Source: Neoarius graeffei
Taxonomy: Eukaryota > Chordata > Actinopteri > Siluriformes > Ariidae
Direction: 5' to 3'
Assembly: GCF_027579695.1 (NCBI RefSeq)
Contig: NC_083581.1
Span: 60,958,200 to 61,022,199, forward strand
DNA: 64,000 nucleotides
Shown: positions 9,952 through 22,900 of the stretch, piece after piece
Layout: each line of letters opens with the position of its first letter
How positions within the stretch are numbered: position 1 is the first letter of the stretch
Made by a program: the position numbers and the translations under genes
The notes under the pieces: model-generated
Database searches by the model: none
What the model was told of the DNA's origin: nothing
Seen by the model: only the letters and a program-made list of their open reading frames with translations

Positions 9952-10480
9952 CACTACCGTTCAAAAGTTTGGGGTCACTTTGAAATGTCCTTATTTTTGA
10001 AAGAAAAGCACTGTTCTTTTCAATGAAGATCACTTTAAACTAATCAGTAATCCACTCTATACATTGCTAATGTGGTAAATGACTATTCTAGCTGCAAATG
10101 TCTGGTTTTTGGTGCAATATCTCCATAGGTGTATAGAGGCCCATTTCCAGCAACTCTCACTCCAGTGTTCTAATGGTACAATGTGTTTGCTCATTGCCTC
10201 AGAAGGCTAATGGATGATTAGAAAACCCTTGTACAATCATGTTAGCACAGCTGAAAACAGTTGAGCTCTTTAGAGAAGCTATAAAACTGACCTTCCTTTG
10301 AGCAGATTGAGTTTCTGGAGCATCACATTTGTGGGGTCGATTAAATGCTCAAAATGGCCAGAAAAATGTCTTGACTATATTTTCTATTCATTTTACAACT
10401 TATGGTGGTAAATAAAAGTGCGACTTTTCATGGAAAACACAAAAATTGTCTGGGTGACCCCAAACTTTTGAACGGTAGTG
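9952..10480. mobile_element. 529-bp Tc1-type MITE with perfect 27-bp inverted ends
   Basis: Positions 9952-9978 (starting CACTACCGTTCAAAAG) are perfectly inverted at 10454-10480, with TA on both sides (9950-9951, 10481-10482). There is no transposase. It lies inside the L1 ORF2 linker. Its right side continues into the snapback at 10481-10606. Confidence 0.93.
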
Positions 10481-10606
10481 TATTCAGTTCAATGAACCTA
10501 CAGCACCCTGTGCAGGGATTGCCTGGGAGGCGCTACTCCCAGGCAATCCCTGCACAGGGTGCTGTAGGTTCATTGAACTGAATACACAACCGTTCAAAAG
10601 TTTGGG
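10481..10606. repeat. Snapback: 49-bp perfect inverted duplication of MITE flank plus partial MITE end
   Basis: 10481-10529 is L1 sequence (encoding EPTAPCAGIAWEA). After the 6-bp spacer GCGCTA it is repeated in inverse orientation at 10536-10584. It is followed at 10585-10606 by 22 bp of the MITE terminus (one mismatch). The L1 frame resumes immediately after as AVLRGYIIQHASYIK. The right half is therefore an inverted copy of the junction between the MITE end and its flank. Confidence 0.9.
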
Positions 10607-10650
10607 CTGTATTGAGAGGCTATATTATCCAACATGCCTCTTATATAAAA

Positions 10651-10951
10651 GAGTATTTAGTGATACCGAGGGAGAGAAAATAGTGCCAAGCGATTTCGAG
10701 GTGTGACTTTTTATTTGGCAACGGTTTTGTGATGCAAATATATCACTCTTTTGAACACATACTGTTTTGAGACGAAAAACGTTTTACTTTCGTGACCCCA
10801 ACAAACTTGCCGGACTACTTTCGTCTGGACCAAAACTGGACAAGAACTGGACTCACAGGATGCTGTCGGGGGTAAGTCAGTGTGTTTGCACGACACTATT
10901 GATGGGGATGCCATACAGATTCATGTCAAAAATCCCGAACTATCCCTTTAA
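10651..10951 (-). mobile_element. Truncated MITE-like repeat ending in TTAA
   Basis: Interrupts the L1 ORF2 linker between HASYIKE and LTQLKYDYNYILSQ. On the minus strand it begins TTAAAGGGATAGTTCGGG, a repeat start recognised from fish genomes. The other side (TATTTAGTGATACCG...) has no matching inverted end, so it is incomplete. Confidence 0.6.
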
Positions 10952-12108
10952 GAGCTCTTACACAACTCAAATATGATTATAATTACATACTGTCACAGAA
11001 AGTGGAATTCTCGCTCTTCAGAATGAGACAAAGATATTACGAATCAGGTGACAAAGCAGGCAAATTATTGGCAAACTGTTTAAAACAGAAAGAACTGTCA
11101 TCTATTATTTCGGCAGTTAGAACAGAAGAAGGTGAATTAGACGCTAAAACAGTAGATATTAACAATATGTTTACAGACTTCTATGTGAATTTATATACAG
11201 CAGACACTCAGTGCAATGAAGAGGACATGGAAATGTTTTTTCAAGGATTGGAGCTACCCAGATTATCCAAATCACAAAAGACAGACCTTGATCGGCCAAT
11301 AACCAGTCAAGAAATTATCGGGGTAATTAAAGGACTACCAACTGGAAAGGCCCCGGGACCAGATAGCTTTACAGATGAATTTTTAAAATGTTATGCCACT
11401 GAACTGACACCTCTATTACTCAGTATGTAGAATGAAGCATTTGTAAAGGGGGAGTTACCAGCTACTCTATCAAAAGCATTGATAACACTGGTTCTTAAAA
11501 AAGGAGAAGGATCCTTGTTACTGTAAGAACTATCGTCCGATTTCCCTTATTCCATTAGATGCCAAAATTTTGTCCAAAGTGCTTGCAAATAGACTGGAGA
11601 AGGTAATGACCTCTGTAGTGCACGAAGATCAGGTGGGGTTCATTCGGGGACGTAGCTCTGCAGACAACACTAGACGCTTTATTAATATTACGTGGGCAGT
11701 CTCAGATTCTAATTCGCCAACTGCTGCTGTATCGCTTGACGCTGAAAAGGCGTTTGATAGGGTGGAATGGGGATTTCTGTTTAGGACTTTAGAAATTTTT
11801 GGTTTTGGAGAAATTTTTATAAAGTGGATACGCCTGTTGTATAATGGGCCAGAAACAGCAGTACAAACTAATGGATACATCTCTTCATATTTTGAGTTGG
11901 GGACAGGTACACGCCAGGGTTCACCCCTTAGCCCTCTATTATTTTGTTTGGTGATGGAGCCTCTGGCGGCTGCAGTTAGGGGTGATGATAATTTTCCGGG
12001 GGTGATGTATAACGGCTCTGCCCACAAATTAATGATGTTCGCGGACGATATTCTGCTACTGGTATCAGACCCTGTGGTATCAATACCCTCATTGTTGAAC
12101 ACAATTAA
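10952..12108 (+). pseudogene. L1 ORF2 reverse transcriptase domain
   Basis: Contains the fingers/palm motifs in order: GLPTGKAPGPDSF, then after a frameshift near 11515 NYRPISLIPLDAKILSKVL, QVGFIRGR, AVSLDAEKAFDRVEW (first catalytic Asp), TRQGSPLSPLLF and KLMMFADDILLLV (FADD, catalytic Asp pair). A TAG at 11428 and the frameshift inactivate it. It ends at LLNTI where a TTAA element is inserted; the frame resumes at 14225 as TFSKISGYMVNW. Confidence 0.9.
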
Positions 12109-12283
12109 GGGCAATTCCATGTAAATGTCAACCTCACCATGCAAAAATAAAGCAACATGTAATACATCAAAACCACTCCCAGAGATCTCACCTAGGCCTG
12201 TATTTTACAGATGTGAATAAGTTGAACCAATTTGTAACCAACCTAATATGTCACTGTCAGTCTTTCTTTCTTATAATGTAAAA

Positions 12284-13579
12284 TAAGGTATTAGGCAGAG
12301 ACCCGTCCACCCGTAAATTTGACGGGTGATTGCCGATTTCAACGGGCAAGTATACACACAGACGGATACTGAAACGGACGATAATGCCGAAAATTTTCGC
12401 ACATGAATACTCCCACATGTCGTCCGATAAATCCAGTTATGTTCCGCCCACACATGGACTGGCCATCGGGAGTAGCGGGAGTTTTCCCGGTGGGCTGGTG
12501 GTTCAGCGTGGGCCGGCGGAGAAAAAAAAAAAAACAGTTGCGCGCTGGCCTTTAATATGATAAGCAATGTTAACAGTTTCTTTAACAAACTGTTAACATT
12601 GCTTATTACAGTTGCGCGCTGGCCTTTAATATGATAAGCAATGTTAACAGTTTGTTAAAGAAACTGTTAACATTGCTTATCATATTAAAGGCCAGCGCGC
12701 AACTGTTTTTTTTTTTTTGTTGTTTTTTTTCTCCGCTGGCCCACACTGAACCACCGGCCCACTGGGAAAACTCCCGCTACTCCCGATGGCCAGTCCGTGT
12801 GTGGTTCCGCCATCATTTACAAATCGTAAGAAACACAATTTAATACGAAAAATACTGAAAACTTGAAATGAAAAATCAGAATATTTCATCGTTTCCGCCA
12901 TTTTGGCCCGCACTGAATCTTGTAACATGCGGACTGAATAAATCGCGAATTCTGATTGGTCGAAAATTGCCAAACACCCTGCGTTGTAGTTTCCTCTTTC
13001 TTGGCGGGAGAACCACATTTTTTTTTGCTGACTCACTCTTCTGGATCAAGATGAATCCCAACAAACGCCCCAAATTGAATGTGACAAAAACTGATTCGTT
13101 TTTCCACAAAAAGACAGAAAAGGTATGTGTGATACATTGATTAACAAGGGGGTTTCATTGGGGTATGGTAAAATAGAATACTGTTGGTTTTTTTTTTTAT
13201 TAAATACTGTAACTAGATCAAAAGATTATATACAATTCATTGTTGTTTTTCTTTTCACTTTTGTTACCAAATCAAACACCATACATACATCTGATACATT
13301 CAGGAGTGAAACTGAAAAAAATACAAAGTAAAAATATGCAATATTTCTGATCAAAAATTACACGCCATTTCACCCTGAAAATGTCCTAGAATGCAGGAAA
13401 TGAAGTCTAAATTTCAAAAATTTTCTGGGGGGGCATGCCCCCAGACCCCCCTAGAGGGACTTCGCGCCTGCAGCGCTCGTCTTCGCACCTGCAGCGCTCG
13501 TCTTCGCACCTGCGGCGCTTATCAGGATTATATAAAATATTATTTTTGACTGGTAAATTTCTTTTTCTGCCTAATACCC
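12284..13579. mobile_element. 1.3-kb DNA element nested in the TTAA element, 10-bp target duplication
   Basis: Flanked by TAATGTAAAA at 12274-12283 and 13580-13589. Its ends are inverted: GGTATTAGGCAGA against TCTGCCTAATACC. It carries a possible first exon (about 13050-13121, MNPNKRPKLNVTKTDSFFHK, then GTATGTG donor) resembling N-termini of hAT/zinc-finger transposases. It also has a GC-rich block near 13430-13450 similar to one at 25370-25390 in another element. The long duplication would fit a MULE-type element, whereas the peptide suggests hAT. Confidence 0.6.
12450..12803. repeat. Long inverted repeat with duplicated hairpin centre
   Basis: The arms carry GACTGGCCATCGGGAGTAGC (left) and GCTACTCCCGATGGCCAGTC (right), then A-rich and T-rich tracts and GTTGCGCGCTGGCC / GGCCAGCGCGCAAC. 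The centre holds two copies of a smaller palindrome (AGCAATGTTAACAGTTT... and inverse). Arms total roughly 150 bp each with small differences. It lies inside the 12284-13579 element. Confidence 0.85.
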
Positions 13580-14332
13580 TAATGTAAAACCCAAGCTAAA
13601 ATCAACTTTGATCATGTACAATTCTATATTATTGCCACAAGCCACAGAAATGTATGCTAAAATCCACAAAACAGCAAAACAATAGCCATCCTAAATATTA
13701 TTTAAGAACTTTGATAGTTTTAGCTGATATTTAGAGAGTTTTTCAAAGGGTTATGGTGGTTAAATTGCTGATTTTCTAAACATATGCCATGTCTATTTCA
13801 GATGCGTCACATCCGTAACGGAATTTCGTCACATCCATAACGCTGACTTTTCCTTCCGAAACTCTGCATGAAATACAAAATATTTTAAACAAAGATTTTT
13901 TAATATTCACCTTGGACCCCTCTATCAAATGGATATCTCCATTTCGACATTAGGTTTACAATTTCACAGAGTTTGATAAAAACGTACAGTCACCCAAGAA
14001 AAGTGATACTTTTTCTGTCACATCCATAACGCATCTTTTATTGGCATTTTCTGGCATGCCCTAGATGTACTATGGGAATTGTTCTTGTTCTATCACTTCT
14101 CCAGTATGGTACAGCCTTAAAATATGCAACACCTGTTTAAATACTGGGAGACAATAAAACATGCACTGGGTCATTTGTTGCCATTTTGAGTTCAAGTGTC
14201 ACGTCCATAATGCTGGAATTGCTCTAAACACCTTTTCGAAAATCTCAGGATATATGGTCAACTGGGATAAATCTGAGGCTCTTCCTTTAACAAAGTATTG
14301 CCCATCCACACTCTTTCAAGCTGGAAGATTTA

Positions 14333-15307
14333 GGCTACATCCACACGACAACGGCAACGAGATGTTATTAAAAAAAATATCGCATCCACATGGGCAATGG
14401 ATCAGTAAAATATCAGGTACATATGGCAACACAACGCTTGCTGAAAACGATGCAATACACATGCCACACCTCTAGGGGCGCTGTAAGACGGTCCCTTCGG
14501 AGACACCAGAACAATAGAAGAAGTAAGGACGCATGCGCATAAACTATTATGCGCGAGACTTCATATTAGCCACAAAGTCAGAAAAATCTGTTCGTAAAAT
14601 TACATTATAATGACCAAATACAATGAAAAGTATTTTTCCAGTCTCACCTGTGAAAGGTAATCCCATGTGATCTCGTTTGGACGGCAAACCTGTTGGTACA
14701 GTTAAACGCAGCATATGAATGAGGCATCTTTATTCTCCGCTTTGACCCATCCAATATGGCAGCAAGGATGACGTATGATTCTACGCGGAAGGCGGCGTCT
14801 TTAATGGTCCGGAATAAATTGAATGCTACACGCTGATGGATTAATTTGTTCTTCTACGCCCTTTTTGAGGAATGTATTGTAGGACTTAAACCAACATCTG
14901 AAGAGGTGAGATCGCTCCTTTTTTTCCCTATTTTTGCTGGCGGGATTGACTCTCACTCTCTCTCTCTCTCACTTTGCACCATTACACAATAAATATTCAC
15001 AGTGAAAATATTTTGTAAGCGTGTTTCATGAACCAAGTTATAGGATTTGTTGACAACTCGCATCGAGTTCGTTACACTTCTACCTGGCGTGAAGCACATG
15101 TGGTTGTGACGTCATCGTAAACAAATCCGTTCTACTCATCCAGACGACTTCGCAACGGCGCCGTTGCCAGATCTTTCCACTCTGGAACCCGTTCTCAAAA
15201 GATTTCGTTTCGGGGCACCCAAAACGCCAGTGCCGTGTGGACGCCAGGCCGAAACGATAAACAATTTTATCGGATTCACCTGAATCCGTTGCCATGTGGA
15301 CAGGGCC
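14333..15307. mobile_element. PIF/Harbinger-type MITE, 975 bp
   Basis: Flanked by TTA at 14330-14332 and 15308-15310. Ends: GGCTACATCCACACG on the left; the reverse of the right end is GGCCCTGTCCACATGG, with CAACGG shared further in. Removing it and one TTA restores the L1 frame (LFQAGRF|RWPKQGLKYLG). No ORF of note. Confidence 0.8.
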
Positions 15308-16190
15308 TTAGATGGCCTAAGCAGGGGCTAAAATATCTTGGTATCCTTTCCCCCCTAAATTAGAAGGTATTATTAAGGGGAACTTTGACCCCTTGATACA
15401 GGGACTGGACATTGATGCGAAACATTGGTCGTCATTGTATCTGTCTTTATGGGGAAAAGTTAATGTCATTAAAATGAACTGTGTCCCCAGGATTAACTAT
15501 CTGCTTCACTCTCTGCCATTAAATATCCCAGACAGTTACTTCAAACGACTCAACAATATATTTAAAGAATTTCTGTGGAATGGGAAACGAGCACGTATGA
15601 ATATGAAAAAACTACAAAAGGCCAGTCAACAGTGGTGGATTAGGACTCCCAGATTTAGTATATTACTATTATGCATTTAATCTCAGGCACTTGGCACATT
15701 GGGCTTTACCTCCAGAGAGAGCCCCCCCATGGTACAGCATAGAGCAGTCTGTGTCAGCCCCCCTCCCTCTCCTCCACTGTCTGTCCACTAAATTATCTAG
15801 ACATAAAAGGGCTCATCCAATCATATCTCACCTTCAAGGTGGATGGAGAAGGATCTCAGGGCTGATAGATTTCGACCCTCGTTTAAACGAAGTTGCTAGT
15901 ATATGGCCAAATCCTAAGTTAAATATTAATTAAAAAAAAAAAGCAGCATTTATCTGGAAGGACTGGGTAGAAAGGGGCATCCTTGTATTAGAAAATTTAT
16001 TCAGTACTAACATATTTAAAACATTTGATGGCCTTAAAGTGCATATTCTGGACCAATTTCTTTTTTTTTTTTTTAATATGAAAGTATGTCCCTTTACACA
16101 CTCATCCAGAAGGGTAATTTTGCACAAGGCCATCTGTCTACAGCAGAAAAACCTAAAATAATAAAACGCATCTGGAAAAATCCCAAGGGA
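15308..16190 (+). pseudogene. L1 ORF2 region after the reverse transcriptase
   Basis: Continues the L1 protein from 14225-14332 across the Harbinger MITE. Motifs include WPKQGLKYLGI, WSSLYLSLWGKVNVIKMNC, PRINYLLHSLPLNIPDSYF and FKEFLWNGKRARMNMKKLQ, then after shifts LRHLAHWALPPERAPPW. This is the conserved post-RT part of L1/Tx1 ORF2. It breaks at about 16190 where a THAP-bearing insert starts. Confidence 0.8.
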
Positions 16191-16216
16191 GTCTGGAGCC
16201 AGATTCGTGACGTTAC

Positions 16217-17343
16217 CTGCAGAAGCGCCAGCAGGCTGCGAGAGCTTTGCACGGTTTCAGTGCACAGTAGGGCTGGGTATCACCAGATACCTCACGATAC
16301 GATACTATGGCGATATTTTGCCCACGATAACGATATCATCACGGTACAGCGATTCTGCGATAATCGATATATTGCAAGAAATTTCAACCACATCACGATA
16401 TCTGTGTCACTGAAGAAAATCAGAATTTATTGACCACTGTAAAATTACATTTCACATACATAACTACACACTCTTGCCAGACATATATTTGTCTCTATTC
16501 TAGTGCTGGCAAAACCAAGAGTTGCTTCACTACAACATACAGAAAATTCCCATTTCTGTGCTAGTATTCTCAACTTTTCTGTAAGCATAGACACATCAGT
16601 GCTGCTTAACAAGCAGAATCAAATTGTTTTATGAAAACTTAAAACTTGCACTGCAGACTGCACATGCATTTCAGTGCTAACACTGATATCCATTTGTTCT
16701 TTGTAAACTTGAGAACATAGACCTGAGAACATTTAACTTGTGCTTATTTTGCAGGAACAACACACTGTCTGAAACACATTGAAAAGTGCAGTGGGCATCT
16801 TAATTGGAGCATCTTAATTTAATTGGAGCGAAACAGGTTTTGCAAAGTGCATTCTCTTTGTCCGGCTCACTGTTTTTTTTCTCCTTTCCTTTGGAATCCA
16901 AAGTGCCTCCAAACATCTGCCTTAAAGTTCGGCGGCATCTCTAGGTTTATGTTAGCAGCCATGCTTGCCTGTTTTTTTTTCCTCACTGCAACCGCCGGGG
17001 AAAAAAAGAGAAGACGAAGAGTGCCTTGCAGTGAGGTACCGGCACAGCGACACCTCGCGGAGCGGAGGTGCGGAAGTCGTACTGGATTTACAACCCGTCT
17101 GAAACATGATTTTATTATTTGAAAAAATATCGATATTCAAATTTTGAGTATCGATATTGAATCGGAAGACAAAGTATCGCGATATATCGCCGTATCAATA
17201 TTTTTGCACACCCTTAGTGCACAGCCTGTGTAGACCAAGCGCTCCCATTTCTCTCTCATTGTCCGGTCTTTTGGAAAACGATGAGTACTAATCCCATCAA
17301 GATTGGTGTTGCTACACCCTCCTACGATACATCTGTTAACCAT
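16217..17343 (-). pseudogene. THAP-domain first exon (minus strand), split by a hAT MITE
   Basis: The minus-strand ATG at 17341-17343 opens MVNRCIVGGCSNTNLDGI, then STHRFPKDRTMREKWERLV: the first two THAP cysteines and the following conserved Pro and Trp. A hAT MITE (16268-17216) interrupts it after YTGCA. Beyond the MITE the frame continues to a GTAACG donor at 16216-16212, so this is an exon of a transposon-borne THAP gene inserted in the L1. It differs from the relic at 1199 and the exon at 29564. The ends of the inserted element (about 16190 and 17645) are not resolved. Confidence 0.65.
16268..17216. mobile_element. hAT MITE, 949 bp, 8-bp target duplication
   Basis: Flanked by GTGCACAG at 16260-16267 and 17217-17224. 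Starts TAGGGCTGGGTATC and ends GCACACCCTTA. Sub-terminal CGATA/TATCG-rich repeats lie on both sides. There is no transposase frame. Confidence 0.92.
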
Positions 17344-17645
17344 TTTAATAATTACGCGATAACGTTGAAGAAATTTGCAGAAAACCACCAGGTCATTTTC
17401 TCATAAACAAATCAGCGCTGATATAGGATTCAGAAGGAGGCGTCCCGCACGCAACGTCACGAAAATCAATGTTTGCCGGGAAATCCAAATGCCAAGTTTT
17501 TTTCAGAGGCGGACCAATTCGCCTCAAATGGCTTGATTTCAACTGAATTTTTCTGGTATTGCGCAAGGTTAAAAGAAAATTGCACAAAATGCAAAATGTG
17601 ACAGATATTTGACCAAAGTTTAATATAAAATAGGAGAATTACATT

Positions 17646-18172
17646 GATCTTGCTCCTGAATTTACCCGTGATATGCACTTTAAACAAGAATACAATCTAC
17701 CCAAAACTCAGTTCTGGAGATATCTTCAATTGCGCCATGCACTACAGGGGATTTATGGGTTGAGTTTATACCCCCCAAAACCAGCAGATAAGTTAGACAA
17801 AATCCTCCAAGTATTGGGTAAAGGTCATGAAGCAGCTAAATATCAAAGGATGCTGATGGAATGTGAAGGGGAGATAGGGATCTCGGCCCTGAGACTTTCC
17901 TGGGAAAGAGACTTGGGGGTATCATATGATAAACAGGAATGGGCTACGGTTTGTGGGAATTCTCGAACAATGTCAAGGGACTTGAGGGTTAGGCTTATTC
18001 AATTTAAGATTCTGCACCGATTCTATTGGACACCAAGTAGGCTCTTCAGACTTGGGTTAAAAGATTCAGATACTTGTTGGAAATGTTGTGTGGAAGAAGG
18101 TACAATGATACGTGTTGTGGTCATGTCCTAAGATTAATCAATACTGGATGAAGATTCACGGTTACATAAGGA
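17646..18172 (+). pseudogene. L1 ORF2 C-terminal region with Cys motif
   Basis: Resumes the L1 protein after the THAP-bearing insert: NLPKTQFWRYLQLRHALQ, ISALRLSWERDLGVSY, RVRLIQFKILHRFYWTPSRL and DTCWKCCVEEGTM. A one-base loss near 18105 breaks the following LWSCPKINQYW motif. The Cys-rich end is typical of L1/Tx1 ORF2. It is then split by the 9-kb hAT at 18173. Confidence 0.82.
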
Positions 18173-18306
18173 CAGGGGTTCTCAAACTTCTTTGCTCTGG
18201 GGCCCAGTAATGTTAGGCCTTGGTGCTGCAAGGCCCTGCATAGGCCTATGCCTCTGTGCGCCCCCCCACACATCATGTGCGCCTCTATAGCTAGATAGAT
18301 GCATAC

Positions 18307-18307
<1 letters not shown>

Positions 18308-18341
<34 letters not shown>
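18308..18341. repeat. (AAT)n microsatellite
   Basis: About 11 units; related ATT-rich tracts follow near 18520 and 18650. Confidence 0.9.
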
Positions 18342-19988
18342 CTATTATTTATTTTGTTGTTCTTTTGTTAGTAGTACTTGTTACAAGTAGCAGGCTTATA
18401 CCAGCATAACAATATTTTGGCTAAATAAGACCTAACAGGCAGAATTGTAGAAAATTGCCAAATGACCAGTAACTGTCCAAAGATATGTCATTATAATTAT
18501 AATTATTATTATTAGTCCTAGTATTATTATTATTATTATTGCTGCTTAGACCTAAACTATTATTAAACAATGGAAACTAACAGAAGTGCTTTGGCTTTGA
18601 GATTGTCAAATTACATAAATATACTGATATGTAGGCCCAATAATTTGACTATTATTATTATTATTATTATTATTAACCTATTATTACCATTTGTGTAAGA
18701 ACCATTAAACCAAGATTTTTTTTTTTACTTTTGTGTTTGAGATTTTTTTTTTAAACTACACCTTTGAACTTGAAGCACTGCCAAACAGTGCCTCAATAAC
18801 ATACACACACTTATAAAAAGGTCTACCAGAAACATGGGACCTCAAACCGAGAAACCTAAAGACCCACTGCAGCCCTAATACTGACTGATTACACAGTCTC
18901 AGTATGAAGAAGGGAGAACTGAACGTAGGCTACGTGCTGACTTTTAACCTCAAATGACAGGCCCAGTCAGCCACAGAGATTTGGTAAAAGAAAAGTCAGC
19001 ATTCTAATGCGAAGGATGTGCCTGCTTTCTCGCCACTAACAGGTCGAAACGAGGAAGACAGGGTGACAAGGCCACTCGGAGCGTGTTTTCTGAGTCGAGC
19101 CTGTTTCGGTATTTTGTCTCTGTGGCTGTCAAATGTGAAAATGCGGTCTCGCAGAGGTATGTTGAATGGAAAGGCATCAGTGTTTTCACTGCCATCTCAC
19201 TCAGCTGGGGATATTCATCGCAGCATGACAGCCAGAATTCAGACAGAGAAAGTCGACCAAATCTCGACTGCAGACCAGCATCGCACGAAAGCTCCAGAAG
19301 TTTATCCTGCACCACAGGTGGCAGAACACTCGTTTCTGGGTTGGTGAACGGATCTCTTACCCATTGCTTTTCCGTGAGATGGGATTTTGAGGGGAAGTAT
19401 GAATCAAAATGACGCAGTGTTTCGGTAAGGTGTTGCGTGATCGCTGCCGGCACCTGCCCCAAATCCACACCTTCATCAGCCAGAGACAACAGACAGCCGA
19501 ACATGTCAAACACACCTCTATTAACTCTGTTGGTCCAGACTGAGAGCTTCTTTTTGAAAGCCATGATTATCATTGGCTTGAAAAATGTCACACGCTTGGC
19601 CTTGGATCGACAGGTTTAGCATATTGAAATGGTCCAGGATGTCAGAAAGATAAGCTACCTTTATAAGCCAAGACTGATCTCGCAGGTGATCGGCAAGATT
19701 GGACCGTTTATTTGTCAAGAATGCCTCAACCTCATGCCTCAACTCGTACACTGTGTTCACCACTTTACCCCGTGACAGCCAACGAACCTCAGAGTGCAAG
19801 AGCAGATGAACATGATCTGCACCCATCTCATCACACACAGCTGTAAATAGACGGGAATTTGTCGGATTGGCCTTAATGAAGTTCACTATTTTGACCACTT
19901 GATTTAAAACTTCATGAAGCTCTGTGGACAGGTGTTTAGAGGTAAGTACCTCTCGATGAATAACACAGTGCGTTGCCTGCACTGATGG

Positions 19989-22900
19989 TAGTGCTGTGTA
20001 CCGGTATGCCGAACCGGTACTGGACTTGTAAAGTTTCGGTTCAAGTCCGGTTAAAACCGGAACGTCGGGAACCGGTACTTGGACTTGCAAAAAAACTAGC
20101 ACTTACGTATATTCTCCCTTTTGTTCTAAGCCATCTAAAACCTTCCATAGATCGAGAAATTTGTGCTGAGAAAAGATGAAAAACATCGTGTCGGTTTCTG
20201 ATATGGCGGCCATTACTGAACTCACGGAGTCTCACAAACTGTCGCAACTGCTCGTAAGATCTGTGTGACGTCAAGGGAAGCTAGCGATGTGATTGGCTTA
20301 GACATAGCGTGGACAGCGTGGGCTGCTGTGGTCGCCATATTGGATATTTGGTAGTGTAGCTAACTCCTTTGTTTGGTCTACGGCGTCATGGGTCATGTAA
20401 ACACAATGCCGCAGTGCTTTAAATCCAGTAAGGTGTGGGAGCATGTGACGAAACTGCTGCTAGATACTGCGAAGTGTAACCTGTGCGGGAACGTGATCAA
20501 GTGCGCTGGGGGAACATCGAACATAGCGAGGCACTTGAGGCGAAACCACAAAATAGAAACGACTCCACATGCGGCCTCAGCCACATTGGCGGCGATCTTT
20601 GGCGAGCAAAATAACAACGATCGAGGTAAGCTGAACAATACTTTTTGGAGGATTTTCAGTTCAGGAAATAGGCTTGTAAAAAAATTGCCATTCTTAGCAT
20701 TATAGCAAGATATAGTAGCATCGGGACTAGCTGACTAGGGTGTTTATTCAGCGTCATCTTTTCTTATGCGGGGAGCAAAACAATGTACCTAATGCAAGAC
20801 AAAGACACTGTCAGCATGGCTAATTTCTAGTAGTCACAGTCCGAAACACACGTAGGTCGTATTATCAGTTGATTCTTAAATACTACATTTTTTTTTAATC
20901 ATGGCAAGTTTGCAACGGTAGGTTCATCATGTATATTATGAAATCTATGATAGTCTTTTTTATTTTGTATGATCACCTGGCAAGATAACTAATAAACAAG
21001 TAATAATATATTAAAGATTGCTTATTTCCTTTATTATTTACACAGTAACCCTGAGAAAGTAGGACTATGCTTTGGTTCAATTGGTTAAATCAATTTTATT
21101 TTGCTTTCAGCCCAGGCCCAACCTCGACGTGCCCCACAGCCCCCACCTGTGTCCCACACTGCCACTACTGGGACACTTGCCTTACCATCACTAGATCCAT
21201 TACAGTCAACGTCAAGTTCCACTTCCACTGTGGCCAGCACTACTGTAACGCCTTTTACCTTGGCAAAGCTTACCAAGATGCCTCCAGAGAAACAGCATAA
21301 GATTGTGTCATTACATCGTAAAATCACTGCGCCCATTCTCCATCGTGGAAGACCCATAATTTCGGGCAGTCCTAAGCGAGCTGAACCCATCCTACAAAGT
21401 CCCAAGTCGTGGAGAAGTATCAGAGAGGTTCATCCCCAAGATGTACGAAGCAGCCCTTCTCAATCTCAAGACTGAGCTGCAAGAGGTGGAGTACGTGGCC
21501 TTGACTGGAGATGGTTGGACATCTAGGGTGGCTGACTGTTACTTGACACTGACTGTCCACTACATGAAAGACTGGGAGATGAAAGTAAGAGTCCTACAAA
21601 CGTTGAAGGCAGAAGTTTCCCAGACAGGGGACAACATCGCGGCCGAGATTGGACAGTGTTTGGAAGACTTCAACCTCAAGGGCAAAGTAGAGGTAATGAC
21701 CACTGACAATGCAAAAGCCATGGCCAATGCTACTACCAGTGCATGGATTCCACTGTCTCTAGGATGTTTTGCCCACACTCGATCTTTCCACACAGAAGGC
21801 CATGAATGTGCCCACTGTAGGCACAATGCTAGCTATCATCAGACCTGCCATCACATTTTTCCGCAACTCATATCTTGGTAAGGTTGTGCTAAAGGAGAAA
21901 CAGAAAGCGCTGGACAGACCATTTCACAACTTAATCCTGGATTGTAAGACAGGCTGGAATAGCTCTTACATGATGGTCGAGAGATTCGTAGAGTAATACC
22001 CAGCAGTAGTGGCAGCATCCCTCAATGAGAGACTTAAGAAGAAAGACAGCTTTAAGAAGCTGCAACGATGCACAGACAAGGACATTGAGAGGATGGAACA
22101 GTTCCTGGAGGTGATGAAGCTTCCTTACAAGATAACTGTGGACATGTCATCTGAGAAACGCCCAACATCAGGGCAGGTGCTCCCCATGATCGAAAAACTG
22201 GAATTCCACCTGGCTGAAAAAGATGATGAGAAGTTCACCAAAGACATCAAAGCAGCCATCAGGAATGATCTAGCGACCCGGTACCACCAGGATGATGCAA
22301 GGAGAGAATTCCTTCAAGAGGCTACCGCCCTAGACCCCAGGTTCAAGGGTTCCCCTGTCGTGACCGTGGATGTGTGGGATTGGATAACAAACAAAATCGA
22401 AGTTGCCTGGGCCCAAGTACAGGTGAAGAAGGAAGCAGAGGAGGAGGGAGCTATGCCACAGTTGCCACTACAGGTCGAACAGGAATTACAGGATGGTCTT
22501 TGTGACACTGACGCACCTTCTCCTGCTAAGAAGGCAAAGCTGACAGCCATGGAGGAAATATTCCAAGATTAAGACGATCTCATGGTGACCCACGTTGAGC
22601 CACCCCTGCCTGTCCAACTACGTATTCAACAGGAGATCCTGAAGTTCAAATGCATGCCAAAGCTGAAATCAACAGATGATGTTATTGCTTTCTGGGGGGG
22701 AAATCTGATGAGCTACCATTGCTCAGTACATTCGCAAGGAAGTACCTGACTGTTCCTGGTACAAGCGTGCCAAGTGAGCATGTCTTTAGCACTGCTGGTG
22801 ATATTGTGTCTGCCGAAAGAGCAACACTTGACCCAGACAATGTCAATATGCTGTTGTTCTTGAACAAGAACACAAAGACTTGTACTCTTGCATATTGAGT

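Larger units (their letters stand above)
12109..14224. mobile_element. TTAA-target DNA element (Kolobok-like?), host of a second element
   Basis: Starts GGGCAATTCC next to TTAA (12105-12108) and ends GGAATTGCTC next to TAAA. Removing it and one target copy restores the L1 reading NTINTFSKISGY exactly. The right half carries subterminal repeats of GTCACATCCATAACG type near 13807-13842, 14015 and 14198. No transposase seen. The TTAA target suggests Kolobok or piggyBac; the family is not certain. Confidence 0.65.

Noticed and set aside
21101-21475. A separate 124-codon protein upstream of the hAT transposase core
   Set aside because: It is exon 2 of the transposase read through a frameshift; the proper frame shows RPFSIVEDP and SRGEVSERFIPK typical of hAT.
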